Position numbers and translations under genes: made by a program
Assembly (NCBI GenBank): GCA_021521415.1
Contig: JAIQDT010005019.1
Coordinates: 1-64,000 of the forward strand
Length of the DNA stretch: 64,000 nucleotides
Reading direction: 5' to 3'
Source: Bidens hawaiensis
Taxonomy: Eukaryota > Streptophyta > Magnoliopsida > Asterales > Asteraceae
In this document: one piece after another, positions 1 to 12,828 of the stretch
How positions within the stretch are numbered: the first letter of the stretch is position 1
Layout: each line of letters begins with the position of its first letter
Notes under the pieces: generated by a model
The model's input: only the letters and a program-made list of their open reading frames with translations
The model's database searches: none
Told to the model about the DNA's origin: nothing

Positions 1-985
1 TGACAGGATGAGCCATCAAGGTTAAAGCTTGTATTATCATTTATTTCATTGAATTACCATGTGAATTCTAGAATTTAAGTGACAAGATTCATATTAATAG
101 TTTATCTTCTTTTTTAACTTGTTGGCTTGACTTCAAAAGACAAAATTCACCTAATAAAACATATATAAAATATTTTAGTATTTTTAGGAAACTAGTGATG
201 GTGGCGGTCGTGGTAGTGGTGACTGCCATGGTGGTGGTGGTGGTGGCAGTGCAATATATCATATAAACATGCCACATATATGCCAAATAAGAATGCCATA
301 TCATGAAAACTAACGACGTAAGAATTATTTAGTTAGGGTTCAATGGTAGAAGAAAATGATAAAAGGTGGGACTATCATTAGTCATTTCGTTAGTTATAAT
401 CGGCAGTGGCCAAAATGTGATAGTTGAGATTATTTAAAACCACTATATTATTTTAAAAGTGGGTGTAAATTGTTGTTGACACAATGTTTGATTAAATAAA
501 CTAAGAACAAACACAAATCTCTTCAACAACCTACAAAACTTCCACTTAATAACAAAATTCGTCCTAATTAAGGGGAATATTAACTTAGAGTTTCTAATTG
601 TTAGATGAAACGAAAGATTTAATAAAGAAGGCGAGAAAAGAGTTCCTCAAGACGATTTATTATCATTATAACGTCACTTTCAAATGACGGCTTTCAATTA
701 TTACTCATTTTAAAATATAAAAAAGAAATAAATCGACAAAACTTTATAATACAAAAATTTATGTATAAAATATTAAAAACGTATACATTATTAATAAAAA
801 TAAATTTTTAAAAGCTTGGTTTATACATATGATCATAAAATTTCCGTTAACATAATTCATAAACTAATATAACTTCTATTATACTTGATAAGAATAAAAA
901 CTAATTAACAAATTAAATAAACTTTTAATACACAATAATAACTAAACAACAAAATCTATAAACACAACAAATATGTACAAAATAA
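1..985. other. Intergenic A/T-rich DNA
   Basis: No coding region is supported. The only structure is a GGT/GGC-rich tract at about 195-255, which produces a spurious Thr-rich ORF on the minus strand. The rest is low-complexity A/T-rich sequence. Confidence 0.6.
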
Positions 986-1291
986 GGGTGCAGTTAACGG
1001 TAGATACGCAAAACGCTCAAAGGCAAAAAACAAAGGCACAAGCCTAAAACGCTCACAAAAACTTAAAAGCTCAGCAAACGCTAATTAAATGCTCAAAACG
1101 GTCTTTGTGAAAAAAAAGTGAAAAATTGATCGATTAACTATCCAAAACTATTTTTTCGATGAACCAATGATTGATAGGATATGTATTGAAGATTCCGAGT
1201 TGTTTGGATATGATTTCATGGATTGATTCGAGAAAAAATGGATTCGCGTACGTAATGTACGTTAAGGCATTATTGTATTGGATCTTTTCCC
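986..1291 (-). repeat. Dispersed repeat, copy 1
   Basis: About 306 bp that recurs in opposite orientation at 9972-10284. Shared landmarks are the GGGTGCAGTTA end, several copies of an 'acgctca' motif (gagcgtt in the other copy), a gatcgatta block, a TACGTACG-type palindrome and a GGATCTTTTC end. I see no long terminal inverted repeats, no ORF and no tRNA-like boxes, so the class is unknown. Minus is assigned only because copy 2 reads on plus. Confidence 0.7.
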
Positions 1292-1845
1292 TTTAAAATA
1301 ATAATAAATTAATAATTCAGCCAAAATGAAATGATAACACATGACATACCAATTTTAGATAAACATAGAACTAGAATTGGCCTATAGAAATTCAAATACA
1401 TCAATTTATTAAAATCTCAATTCACTATCAAGCACAAAATACATAATTTTAAGCAAAAAAAAAATCAAACAAAATGTTGGGCTATATTAATTGACAGACA
1501 CATGAGAGCCCATTTTTGGTGATCCATTAAACAACATATATGTTTTACATTACCAGCGAACCGTAACAACTCAATACAAACAAAAATAACACAAATCATA
1601 TAAATTTCTTTATGCATTCATGTATATTAAGAAGAAAATTCGAATATTAAATAACAAAATGTTGGGTCACATTAGACCAATGAGACTCATTTGACATATA
1701 AAAAAAACAAAACAAAAAAACTATACTTTAATTACAACTAATAAATATAACATATTTTATAAGTTCATTTAACCTTTAAGTTTAATACCTAAACACATCC
1801 TACATGAGAAATATACATAAACAATTATTAAAAAAAACTAAAATT
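1292..1845. other. A/T-rich tail, probable Helitron body
   Basis: No gene is visible. Two related blocks containing 'aacaaaatgttggg' occur near 1470 and 1655. The stretch leads into the Helitron-like 3' end at 1849-1875 and is probably its body, but no 5' TC terminus can be fixed. Confidence 0.35.
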
Positions 1846-1848
1846 AAC

Positions 1849-1875
1849 TCGCGTAACACGCGGGCTAAAATCTAG
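1849..1875 (+). mobile_element. Helitron-like 3' terminus
   Basis: A short GC-rich hairpin (CTCGCGTAACACGCGGG) lies about 10 bp before a terminal CTAG, followed by T. Hairpin plus CTRR and insertion before T are the hallmarks of Helitron 3' ends. A similar end occurs at 30049-30078. The 5' end was not located, so element length is unknown. Confidence 0.6.
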
Positions 1876-1877
1876 TG

Positions 1878-3313
<1,436 letters not shown>

Positions 3314-3395
<82 letters not shown>
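3314..3395. repeat. (TA)n microsatellite
   Basis: About 82 bp of TA dinucleotide between MITE 2 and MITE 3. It gives a spurious Tyr-Ile repeat ORF on the minus strand. Confidence 0.97.
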
Positions 3396-3398
<3 letters not shown>

Positions 3399-3614
3399 GC
3401 AAGGTTATAATAAGAAGTAGATTTTTCCTAAGAAGTGTAGAAAGTGTGTTTTCACCATTAAATCTGATAAACACACCGTACACCACAACTAAAATAAAAC
3501 ACACCGCACAATAACACATTTTCCATATCCCACCATCAGATCAACATATCTAACGCACCAGATTACTTATTACACTTCTTAGACACATTCCACTTTTTAT
3601 TTTAACCCAACCTT
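3394..3614. mobile_element. TA-flanked MITE 3, same family as MITE 2
   Basis: About 220 bp. The left end (AGCAAGGTTATAATAAGAAG) and the right end, read in reverse, match the TIRs of MITE 2, including the 'cctaagaagtgtag' core. It is followed by another short (TA)n run to about 3628. Probably a shorter deletion derivative of the same family. Confidence 0.75.
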
Positions 3615-4487
3615 ATATATATATATATAATTGGATATCTTATTTTATAATTTCTTTTCCCAATTAATTTTCTTTTTGTCAAGTCAAAGACCACCTAATA
3701 AGAATTTCCTCTTAATTTTTTCAAGTTCTTTTATATACTTTAATGGTATATAAAACATTGAAAGGAAATATTTAAGGCAAGCTCTCAAGGACGCCTTTAA
3801 TTCACGCATGTCTTCCGGCCATAGACAACGAGGTATTTTTCCATGGGTTAAAGTATCTTCTTAACCTGATCAATAGCGAGTCTTAAATGCTTAGAGACCC
3901 ATATTAGACCCGATCAAGCATCAAATAACACCTTATTACAACCCAAATATATTGAACTGGTAGGTTGTAGAGTCTTAAATGCTTAGAGACCCATATTAGA
4001 CCCGATCAAGCATCAAATAACACCTTATTACAACCTAAATATATTGAACCCAAATGAACTTTACAACACAAAACTATCAATCTTATTGGGTAAAACTTGA
4101 GGTCGGTAGTTGAACTCATAATAAAACTATGAATCTTATGGGGTAAAACTTCAGGTTAATGAACTGAAAACTAAATCCGAATGTCAAACTGAACCTCATG
4201 AGTTCCTCAAGGCACCCCTCCACCCTTGTGTTGGTTAACATTTTGTCTGGTAAACATCTCTTTTATGAATGATTTTATATTATTTGACGTCATAAATTCA
4301 AGAAAAGCATAGAGAGTTATTCTAGTCCGAATTCTTGTCACATGATTTTCCTTCTACATACGTATCATATGCACATGATATATGTGTAATATATGTAACA
4401 CAAATAAATAAAGAACATAAAAAAATGAAAACTAAAATCTTGTTATATAATATCTTTTTATAATGATAAAGGCTACAATCTTTTCAT
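3615..4487. other. 3' flank of the purine permease gene, with tandem duplications
   Basis: No ORF is supported. A block of about 80 bp ('gagtcttaaatgcttagaga...') at 3879-3957 is repeated almost perfectly at 3970-4048. A second pair follows at about 4070-4160 ('aaaactatcaatcttattgg' / 'aaaactatgaatcttatggg'). These lie downstream of the minus-strand permease, so part may be 3' UTR or terminator. Confidence 0.7.
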
Positions 4488-5648
4488 TTAATGTTGATCT
4501 TCTGTTACAATCTCAGATAACTCTAGCAATGACTTCTTTTGCAACTCTTGACCACCACCACCACCACCACCACCACCATTATTCTCACCCTTCATCTTCA
4601 CATACATCCCATACACATACGAGCTAAACCCCCAAAGACACATGACCGTAGCCACCACCTTCGGCCCCTTAAACTCATCACCATAAACCACCACACCACC
4701 CACCACATTCATCCCCATCAACGCCGTCATACATATCCCACCGCTCAACGACGTCGTCATAAACACCATCCCAGCCGTCCCCATAAAACACAACTGCCAC
4801 GTCACTATATTAACCCCAACCACTATCCAATATTTAGTGGGCCCCAAGTCAAACAACGCAACACTTTCATGTCTCATTTCCTTAAACCCACCAGCACCCG
4901 CCATTGCCACGGTGGCAGCCACCGTGGCAACCATCTCCATCACAAATTGCATTTCCATAACCATTGCGTAACAATCCACCTTACTATAAATCTTCTCCAT
5001 CACCGGGAGATAAAACGCGAATAATAACCCGGCCGAGGCGGTCGCAAAGAACCCGATAAAGTATTTCCGCTTCGTCAGACCTTCGGGTCGATCGCCGCTA
5101 GAACTTAACGCTAATAAAACACAACTCAACGTTAGAAGCATGACGCAATTAAGGTTGACAAACGTAATCTTTGTTTTAACGATGATGACCGACAAAAGGA
5201 GAGTGAACACCAGCTGTGAAGACAACACCAATGCTGACGTGGACATCGGAAGATACGAATTACCCCATGAAAAACAAAGATTACTCAGCACCAGAATCAG
5301 CCCTACACCAAAACATAACCCCAAGACGTTCGTATCGAAACCCGAAAAGGGTTCCCGGGGGTTAGTATTTTGGAGGCAGTACGGGAGGTATATCGGGATG
5401 AGGAGGATCGGGAATCCAGCCGACTGGATCCACGTGGACACCCATCGGCTGGATCCCTTGTGGATGAAGTAGAATTTGATGAGAAGCGAGGATGCGACCG
5501 ATCCAACAAAGAGACATATGAATGTGATGATCAAAAGAGTTTTGTAGGTTTTGGGGTCGAGTTTCGACTTGTTGGATGTGAACATGTTGCGGGTGGTGGT
5601 GCTCTCTTGGTGTTGGTCGGAGGATGGTGAATGTGGTGAGATGTTCAT
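4488..5648 (-). CDS. Purine permease (PUP family) transporter
   Basis: An intact single-exon ORF of 386 residues, close to the 350-400 usual for plant purine permeases. These proton-coupled importers move adenine, cytokinin bases and related alkaloids across plasma or vacuolar membranes. Ten hydrophobic segments can be counted (about residues 37-61, 73-91, 108-129, 133-157, 163-185, 196-217, 228-253, 273-297, 300-325, 330-350). Family signatures are the RWVSTWIQSAGFP motif after the first membrane segment and the NSYLPMSTSALVLSSQL motif in the fourth. The polar N-terminus (about 36 residues) and a C-terminal cytosolic tail fit the family. The tail carries nine consecutive glycines from a (CCA)n tract, which is probably length-variable. 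The ATG used is the first in frame and leaves a complete protein. The substrate cannot be read from sequence, and I do not assign a PUP number. Confidence 0.9.
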   Translation of the reverse strand: MNISPHSPSSDQHQESTTTRNMFTSNKSKLDPKTYKTLLIITFICLFVGSVASSLLIKFYFIHKGSSRWVSTWIQSAGFPILLIPIYLPYCLQNTNPREPFSGFDTNVLGLCFGVGLILVLSNLCFSWGNSYLPMSTSALVLSSQLVFTLLLSVIIVKTKITFVNLNCVMLLTLSCVLLALSSSGDRPEGLTKRKYFIGFFATASAGLLFAFYLPVMEKIYSKVDCYAMVMEMQFVMEMVATVAATVAMAGAGGFKEMRHESVALFDLGPTKYWIVVGVNIVTWQLCFMGTAGMVFMTTSLSGGICMTALMGMNVVGGVVVYGDEFKGPKVVATVMCLWGFSSYVYGMYVKMKGENNGGGGGGGGGQELQKKSLLELSEIVTEDQH

Positions 5649-5757
5649 GGTGAGGAATTATTAATATTAATAATTATGAAGGATTTGTGAAAATAAATAA
5701 AGGATTTAAAGTAGTGATTTGGGGAAAAGTGAGAGACAGTCAAGGGGGATTCAAAGG
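5649..5757 (-). other. 5' UTR / proximal promoter of the permease
   Basis: A short A/T-rich leader between the ATG and the TATA-like box at 5758-5766. No intron signal is needed here because the coding exon is complete. Confidence 0.4.
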
Positions 5758-5766
5758 CTTTATATT
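5757..5766 (-). promoter_or_regulatory. TATA-box candidate for the permease gene
   Basis: Read on the minus strand the sequence is AATATAAAG, about 110 bp upstream of the ATG. That would leave a 5' UTR of roughly 80 bp. It is the best TATA match close to the gene; it was found by eye only. Confidence 0.45.
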
Positions 5767-5877
5767 ATGGACATGTGTTAAGTCATGTGTACCACTTGGC
5801 ACAAAAATTTGTGATTTGAATTTTATGTGGCATAACCGCATAACCGACTGGAAAGTGTGATGAAATTGGTTTATAAA

Positions 5878-6030
5878 AAATAGTTTATATTCAAATTTAA
5901 AGACCTACGAAACACATGTTGCATGGACTGTTGAAAATTTTATATAGTTTTTTTAAAATAAATTGTTTATATTCAAATTCAAAGACCTACGAAAACACAT
6001 GTTGTATGCCGGTTGAAAACTTTTATATAG
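5878..6030. repeat. Tandem duplication in the permease upstream region
   Basis: Two imperfect copies of about 75 bp. Each contains 'agtttatattcaaat' or a close variant, 'aaagacctacgaaa', 'acacatgttg' and 'tttatatag'. The first is at about 5878-5945, the second at about 5956-6030. They lie 230-380 bp upstream of the permease ATG and could duplicate regulatory sites. Confidence 0.8.
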
Positions 6031-7987
6031 GAACTAGTTTGAGGTCCATGTATTACACAGGTAATAATTGAAAATTTTAAACTTTGATCATTAAGTGAAA
6101 TACAGTCAACAAATTGATCATATATTGTTAATACAATTACAGATAAATTAAAATTACAGAAATTACATAACTAAAATTACACAAATATGTTACAAATATG
6201 TAAAAAACTTCCTTACACTACATTTGTGATTGTATTAGCAGGTATACATTGTTTATCAAAAATTAAAATTTTTAGTCCATATCTGCTTGTAACATATAAT
6301 AAAAATATAGGCCTGCTTACAACTCTTGATATAGCTATATATAGTTGCCCATGTAACAAAAAAAATGTTCTCCAAGTACATACCAACTCTAGAAAAATGA
6401 TAATATATAACCATGATAGTAAATAAAAAAAATATTCATACACATAAAATATCATAGCTTTTAATCAATTAATATGATATCATTTGAGAACATCTCCTCA
6501 TGTTTATCCAAAAAAAACATGAATATCCCAAAAACCATATACCTGAACTTTAATGATATAATTATCCTTAAAATCTTTACAATTTGAAATTGATTGATCA
6601 TGAAAAATTTGCTGTCATTATTATTTTGTGTATGACAAATTTTAATTGATTTTATATTTTACAATTAAAAATTGTATAATCAAGCAACATAAAAACCAAA
6701 AATTTAAATATAACAAATGATTTGTTTATTTCATATGAATGTAATTGCCAGGAAAATGAAAAATACATACTAACATTAAAACCATGTTCAAATAATAGTG
6801 ATTATTCCGAGTTATAATAATATTAGAAGATTTAAAGTTTCATAAAATGAATGTAGTGATTCTTATTTATAATCGTTGAAAGTAGGGCTGCCACTTTTTA
6901 CTCGTAACATGAAACCCAACCCAAGAAAACCCCTACCTGAACCCAAACTAACCTGACCCGAGAAATTCGAATCCAAGAAAATACTAACCCGAACTTGAAC
7001 CGAAGTAATTCGACTTGGTTCTTGGGTCCGAATTCTAGGTTTCGGGTCGACCCGAAAACTTTTACTTTTAAAATCATATGCATTTTTAGGTATTAAAGGC
7101 TAATCCTTAACCACTGACGTTATCATAAATTAGTCCAACCCGATTGTTCTCATTCCACATATTATGAATCGAATGTTTATTGTTTATTATTTTGAATATA
7201 AAGCATAATAAACACTTTAATTAACACTTCAAAATTCACTAATCGTCTCTTGTCAAATTTCAATCCATATGGAGAATACTTATTATATGCAGTAATGGAT
7301 TTAGTTGGAATAAACCTATAATTTCAATGTCATATATTGAAATGACTTAAAAGATAAGGACCATATGTGAAAATTGGTTGAAAAAAAGGTGAGGAGCGTT
7401 ATGGTATTGATAAGTGGCAAAAATTGTAGGCTTTTATTAGAATAGATAGATATATGATTTATATTATAAGGGTTAAGTTAAACTATAAAAAGAGACAAAA
7501 ATGAGAAGTGTAAGAAGGGTTTTGGACTAAATATAAATAGAACGCATTTTAGAATAATGATTTAATTAACATTAGCGAGTCACGAGGTAAAATTATTCTA
7601 GATAAATTATGACTCGTCGAGTTTTAACTCAACTATCATTGTAAGAAAAGTAAACATTTGAGTTGGATATGAGCTGGATATTCTAATATCTCAAGTTCCA
7701 ATCTAATTATAACTAGGTTTTATCGTAGTGGGTCATTGGGCGACGAGTTTTTCCTGAAACATAAGATAGTGTGTTTGGATTACTCAGCATTAATGTCTGC
7801 GATCGTGAGTGTATGAGGTCGTATTTTATCATTGGGTTATCTTGAATAGTCGGGCTTTATTCACTGGTCGTTAAAAAAAGATAAAGTACGGATTTATTTT
7901 TAATTGTTTATATGTCATTGATTTGAGTTACAATATGATGTTGCTCATTAGAATTATACTTAGTTACCGTAAACTTTACAATATTAG
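6031..7987. other. Intergenic DNA
   Basis: A/T-rich, with only short chance ORFs. A stretch at about 6885-7075, beginning 'gggctgccac' and rich in 'aacccaa/acccgaa', resembles the low-complexity interior of a MITE type common in plants. Clear ends were not found. Nothing else is supported. Confidence 0.5.
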
Positions 7988-9411
7988 TTTTAAATAGACA
8001 AAATGGCAAAAGACGTCCTTTATGTTTGCATGGTTTTTCAATAAACGTCCTTTAGCAAACTTATTGACAGAAAACATCCTTTATGTTCAAAAAACGTTGC
8101 ACGGTTCGTCCTTTTCACAAACGAGGGTTAGATTTCTCGTTAAATCCAGTCATGTGCATCTCATGTGAGGGCAATTTAGTCCTTTTACCCCATCAGGGGT
8201 TATTTGTGTAATTGACTTAAAATCTTGGGCTTTAAATAAACAAAAGTTTTTTTATTTTTAACTATCATCTTTACCCATACATTAAAATCAGAATTTAATA
8301 CAAAAATCAACAAAAATAAAAACCCTAGATATATTTAGCAACTAAATTTGTGGGATTTTGAGCATCAACTTGAAATTTAACATACCGGAATCATTCGCCG
8401 GCCGCTGCTGCACACTAGATCCTACTTTAGATCGGCTCGACATGTATGAACATATCGGCTGGCCGGCCACCCTCCCTCATAGCCACTAGTCCCATCACCA
8501 CCTACCACCGCAACCACAAAATCCGTCAGGCGCAACTACCGCCCTCACCTCTCTAACCCCTCTCTATCGATATGTATTGCTCCGATCATCTTGAATTGTT
8601 GTTGTAGGTTAATTAGGTTTTGTGGTTTGGTGGATTTGGGTTCTCGGGTGAAGTTACAAGTCCGAAAATGGTGGCATTGGTCGGTTAGCAATCTTAATCT
8701 GGTGAAGCGTTGGGAGTCATTCCGCCGCCGACTGAAGAAAAAAGTCCCTAACAAATTCATATTATTACTAATCAATCAGTTGGATGATGTTGGTTTTGGT
8801 CAGATTGAAGAACTAAATATGGATGCAGTGGTGGATGTGGTTACTTATGGTGGATGCAGTGGTGGTGGAGGGTGATTTTGACAGCGGTGGATGTGGTTGA
8901 CAGTGGTTGAGTGGGTGGCAGGTGAGGGCGGTGATGGTGAAGGTGTTGTGGTGAACGACGGTGTTGATAGTTATGACAAGTGGGCGGTTGCAGATATATG
9001 GTGTCCGGAGATGGTTTAGTGAGAGGGGATGGTGGTGGCCGGAGTCGGGATGGTGGTGGCTGGAATCGGTGATGGTGGTTGCATAAGGAGAGAGTGCAGG
9101 TTAGAGAAAGAGAGAGAGGACAAAATATATCTTTAATTCTTTATGTATCTTTAAATTTTTTTATTTTTATCTCAAAGTTTAAATTATAAACACAAATAGT
9201 CCCTCAAAGAGTAAAAGACGAATTTACCCTCATGTGCTTTGCACATGATTGGTTTTAACGAGAAAAGTTAACTGGGTTAGGGACAAAGGACATACCCTGA
9301 TAGAACTTTTAAACGTAAAGGATATTTTCTGTCATTAAGTTTGTCAAATGACGTCCATTGAAAAACCGTGCAAACATAAATGACGTCTTTTGCTATTTTG
9401 TCTTTTAAATA
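7988..9411. mobile_element. Pack-MULE-like element with 9-bp target duplication
   Basis: The element proper is 7997-9402 (1406 bp), flanked by the perfect 9-bp duplication TTTTAAATA (7988-7996 and 9403-9411). Terminal inverted repeats are about 200 bp; both ends begin GACAAAAT and share 'GCAAAAGACGTC', 'tttatgtttgca' and 'ggtttttcaat'. Long TIRs plus a 9-bp duplication identify a Mutator-like element. The interior (about 8380-9110) is much richer in G+C than its surroundings and ends in GGTGG-rich and GA-rich tracts, as expected for captured host DNA. No transposase is present. The ORFs inside (76 aa on minus, 94 aa on plus) have no motif I recognise, so the source gene is unknown. Confidence 0.85.
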
Positions 9412-9929
9412 TTTTTTTCCCGACTCTTATCCCACTATAATTTTTTTTCCTTTTATTTTTTCTTTTTCCTTTCATGACATTTAAGATAGGCCTTTTTTTT
9501 CTAACTTTCGAATATATTTATAAATTTTATTTAAAGTTGAGTTGTATTCAATAATACGTAGTTATCGAAATACAAACGTGCAAGTCGTTAAAGTTGCTTC
9601 AAGGCTTTATTTATTTAAATGATTTTTTTTTTCATTTTTGCACCCTACTTCTTTTATCACATTTCGACATTATCTTTTCGTGAACTTAATCATAATGTAC
9701 AAATCATAAAAAAATTTGATTGTTACAAATTTACCTTTAAGGTGGTCGGTATGAACTGTTTGTACTTTTTTTTATATCTTGGTTTATCCCTTATTTCCTT
9801 TTTATGGTTATGGATTAATGCAAACACGAGGGACCATCTTTAATTTCATTATCAATTAGTCGTGTTTATGGTTTCTTAATAAGAGTCATAATAATAAACA
9901 GCATTCACGAAACTACTTACATTATTGTG
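9412..9929. other. Intergenic DNA
   Basis: T-rich low-complexity sequence directly after the Pack-MULE target duplication. A 74-residue ORF at 9619-9843 is hydrophobic by composition only. Nothing is supported. Confidence 0.5.
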
Positions 9930-10392
9930 TTATATTATATTATATTATATTATATTATATTATATCATATTGTGAAAAGATCCAATACACTAATGTCTTA
10001 ACGTACATTACGTACGCGAATCCATTTTTTCACGAATCGATCCATGAAATCACATTCAAACATCTCAGATCGTCAGTACATATCTAATCAATCATTTGTT
10101 CACCGAAAAAAACAGTTTTGGATGGTTAATCGATCAATTTTTCACTTTTTTCACGAAGACCATTTTTTGAGCGTTTGCTGAGCGTTTAAGTTTTGTGAGC
10201 GTTTTCTGAGCGTTTCAGGTTTTTGCCTTTGAGCGTCTCGCGTACCTACCGTACGTTAAGCATTAGCGTACAGTAACTGCACCCATATTATATTATATTA
10301 TATTATATTATATTATATTATATTATATTATATTATATTATATTATATTATATTATATTATATTATATTATATTATATTATATTATATTATA
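9930..10392. repeat. (TATAT/ATATT)n pentanucleotide array split by a repeat insertion
   Basis: The array runs at about 9930-9971 and resumes at about 10285-10392. The dispersed repeat (copy 2) sits exactly between the two halves, so it inserted into a pre-existing array or the array expanded on both sides of it. Confidence 0.9.
9972..10284 (+). repeat. Dispersed repeat, copy 2 (inverted relative to copy 1)
   Basis: About 313 bp matching 986-1291 in reverse complement with scattered mismatches and small indels. It starts GTGAAAAGATCC and ends ACTGCACCC. It is flanked on both sides by the ATATT array, which fixes its ends better than copy 1 does. It has no TIR, tRNA boxes or ORF, so the class is unassigned. 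Confidence 0.8.
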
Positions 10393-10660
10393 AAGTTAAA
10401 ATACAAAGGGAGATAAAAATAAGAAGTGTGAGAAATATTTTGTGATCACACAAAAAACAACTTCAAAATAAATTCAAAAATAATAATAAAAAAATCATAA
10501 CTTAAAATATAAATAAAAAACGAAAAAAAAATTAAAAACTAAAATGTGACCGTAATCATACCCGTTCAAAAAAAGTTGACGAAAAGACACTGCCATATTA
10601 CGTTACATTACACTAAACTACATTACATTACATGAGCCAATTCTTTTCAATTAAATGGGA
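10393..10660. other. A/T-rich DNA with a partial MITE end
   Basis: At about 10395-10540 the sequence resembles one arm of the MITE at 10661-11160 ('aaaataagaa...gagaa...aaaatcataacttaaaatataaataaaaaacg'). It is followed by an acatt-type short repeat. No gene. Confidence 0.5.
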
Positions 10661-11160
10661 AAAAATAAGAATGAGAAGAACGGTTAGTGGCCTAAAAAAA
10701 CCCTCAAAAAATTATTAAAAAAAATCATAACTCAAAATATAAAAAAACGAAAAGGTACAAAAGAAAATTTAAAATGTTTCTCCGTCTTTCTCATTCAAAT
10801 GTTGAGGAAAAAAGAGTATTGTGTCTTTTTATTTATAATTGTGTTTTTTTATTTCGTCTATAATTATGTCTTTTTCTTTTACATTGTGTCATTTATTCCT
10901 TGATATTATGTTATATTTCTAAACATTGTGTTATATTTTGCTCGATGTTGTGCTATATTTTGCGTTCTATTGTGTCTTTTTATTTATTGTTGTAAATTTT
11001 TATTTATTTTCGTCATTATGTCTTTTTTTAATGAGAAAGATGGGGCGAATACATTTTATTTTTTTTATTTATATTTTGAGTTATGATTTTTTTTAATTAT
11101 TTTTCTTGAATTTCTTTGAGGGGTTTTTTAGGCCACAAATTCTTCTCACTCTTTTTTTTT
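10661..11160. mobile_element. Long-TIR MITE
   Basis: About 500 bp with inverted repeats of roughly 130 bp (about 10661-10800 and 11020-11157). Both arms, read inward, share 'gagaagaa', 'tggcctaaaaaa.ccctcaaa', 'aaaatcataactcaaaatat' and 'tctttctcatt'. The interior is T-rich with repeated 'tgtgttatatt' and 'tgtcttttta' blocks. A third related arm occurs at about 41690-41790. No transposase is present. The target duplication is not clear, so the superfamily is open. Confidence 0.7.
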
Positions 11161-11584
11161 GCCTCTCTTCGTGAACTGAGTTATTCTACAGATGGTTACA
11201 AAAATGAGACAGGTGAGAATTCATAACCGATTGACCAGTGTCAAGTGAAAACCAAAGAGGTAAGGGCGGGAATAAAGGGAAAAACACATATTTTCTCTCT
11301 GCACATGCAAAAGACATGTCAATTCCCCACAATTCTAAAACGTCCATGAGACTTTAAGAAAATTCGTTTAACAAAATAATCGTTCACTTCTTGTGCTTCT
11401 CCAACACACAGTAACTTATCAATGGTATTCCACCTCGGCCCAAAACATACCAACATTCTTTGTTCATTCTCGAATCTGGGTTGTTTTTTTACCTTCTATT
11501 TCCTTGGTGGTTTATTCTCGCTTGTTCCATCCTTCTCCTCATTGACCACCACTTCCATCACTGTCTTGGTATCGTTTGTTGAAG

Positions 11585-12823
11585 TTACCAGCTCCCCACT
11601 CTGAATTCTACGACATTCAAATCTTCCTCATCTTTCTCACACTTTGACCTGTCAAAAACAACACTTTTCTCCTTAGTGTCACCCCCGCACATGCGAGGAG
11701 GACACCTATCAGTAACACATGACCTATAACATTTATTTTCAAAATAATAATCATATGAATTTGAAAATATACTTAATGTTAACTTACCTTTACCAAAGGT
11801 CATGCAAACTATTCCATCTCGGCAGTTAAGCCGAGCAATTGAAGTAGCCAAAAACGGTATTCCTAATATCACATGGGATTCTTATTCATTATCCACTTGT
11901 GCATAAACGAGTACCAAGAAATCTTCTGGATAATAACCCCCCCCCAACTTTTACTAAATCTCCAACCACATTCCCCTAGGGTCGTCTTCAAGTGAAATTA
12001 GATAACACCAAGGTTGTGTCAACTTCTTATAAATGCATGAAATCAAATTTGTCATACATGCTTCCTGGTAGCACACTTACACTCACACCATAATCAACAA
12101 GTGACCTGGTAGTCTTGAACTCCCCCATTTGAACGAAAATAAGGGGTGCCCCTGTTTCAAATTCTTCCACGGTGTCTTTCACCACATTATCTTCAATGGT
12201 GATGGCACTAATGTGTACAATTTTACCATTTGACGAGCTGCTACTCTGCTGATTTTAGGTTTTTTAACGTATCATATGGTAATTTCTTGGGATCCCTCTT
12301 CAAAGCTGATAACTTCTCAGCAAGCTGGCTTATCTGCTTGTCACTCGTAGCATTTGCCTTTTCTTGAATTTCCATTTTTCGACTAAGGTCTTTCAACAAT
12401 ATTAAAATCTCTAAATCCTGAGAAGTGCTATGACCATGAGTCGTTCCTTGTCCTTGCTGTTACTCTTATGGTATTCTTTATTGTACCCCCGGAATCTCGC
12501 TGACTATACGCACTTTAATTATTACCCGAGTTATTATACTCCCTCTGCCCTGACTAGTAACCGTTTCTCTGAGAGCTAACCTGAAAATTTGGGTTTTGTT
12601 GATTACTTGCATTACCATAGCTAAAGTTAGGGTGATTACTAAGGCCGGAGTGGTAGGTGTTTGAGTTCATGTTGTTGTATATCTTTTTAACTTGAACATT
12701 ATTCACCACTTCTTCATCTTCCTCATCATATACTGTGACATTTGTCATTTTCGGTTTAACTTGTATTTGTTTTTGTATAGGAAACCCGACCCGTTTTAGG
12801 TCTTTCGGATCCGTCGTTAGAAA
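11585..12823 (-). pseudogene. Athila-type gag C-terminus and protease remnant
   Basis: The minus strand carries a gag C-terminal stretch rich in Asn/Gln (about 12554-12748, e.g. NHPNFSYGNASNQQNPNF) and then, past several frame breaks, a protease-like stretch with the ILGIPFLATSIARLNCRDG signature (about 11780-11872). ILGxPFLAT is the strand typical of Athila/Tat proteases. In-frame stops and shifts between these parts rule out function. It continues the gag whose N-terminus lies at 25318-26229, from which it was separated by nested insertions. Confidence 0.7.
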
Positions 12824-12828
12824 TATAA

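Noticed and set aside
4539..5630. Plus-strand ORFs of 161, 110 and 86 residues and a minus ORF of 68 residues
   Set aside because: They are shadows of the purine permease in other frames; compositions such as His/Thr runs come from the CCA repeat and codon bias.
8545..8875. Two ORFs inside the Pack-MULE as genes
   Set aside because: No recognisable domain on either strand; more likely fragments of captured sequence.
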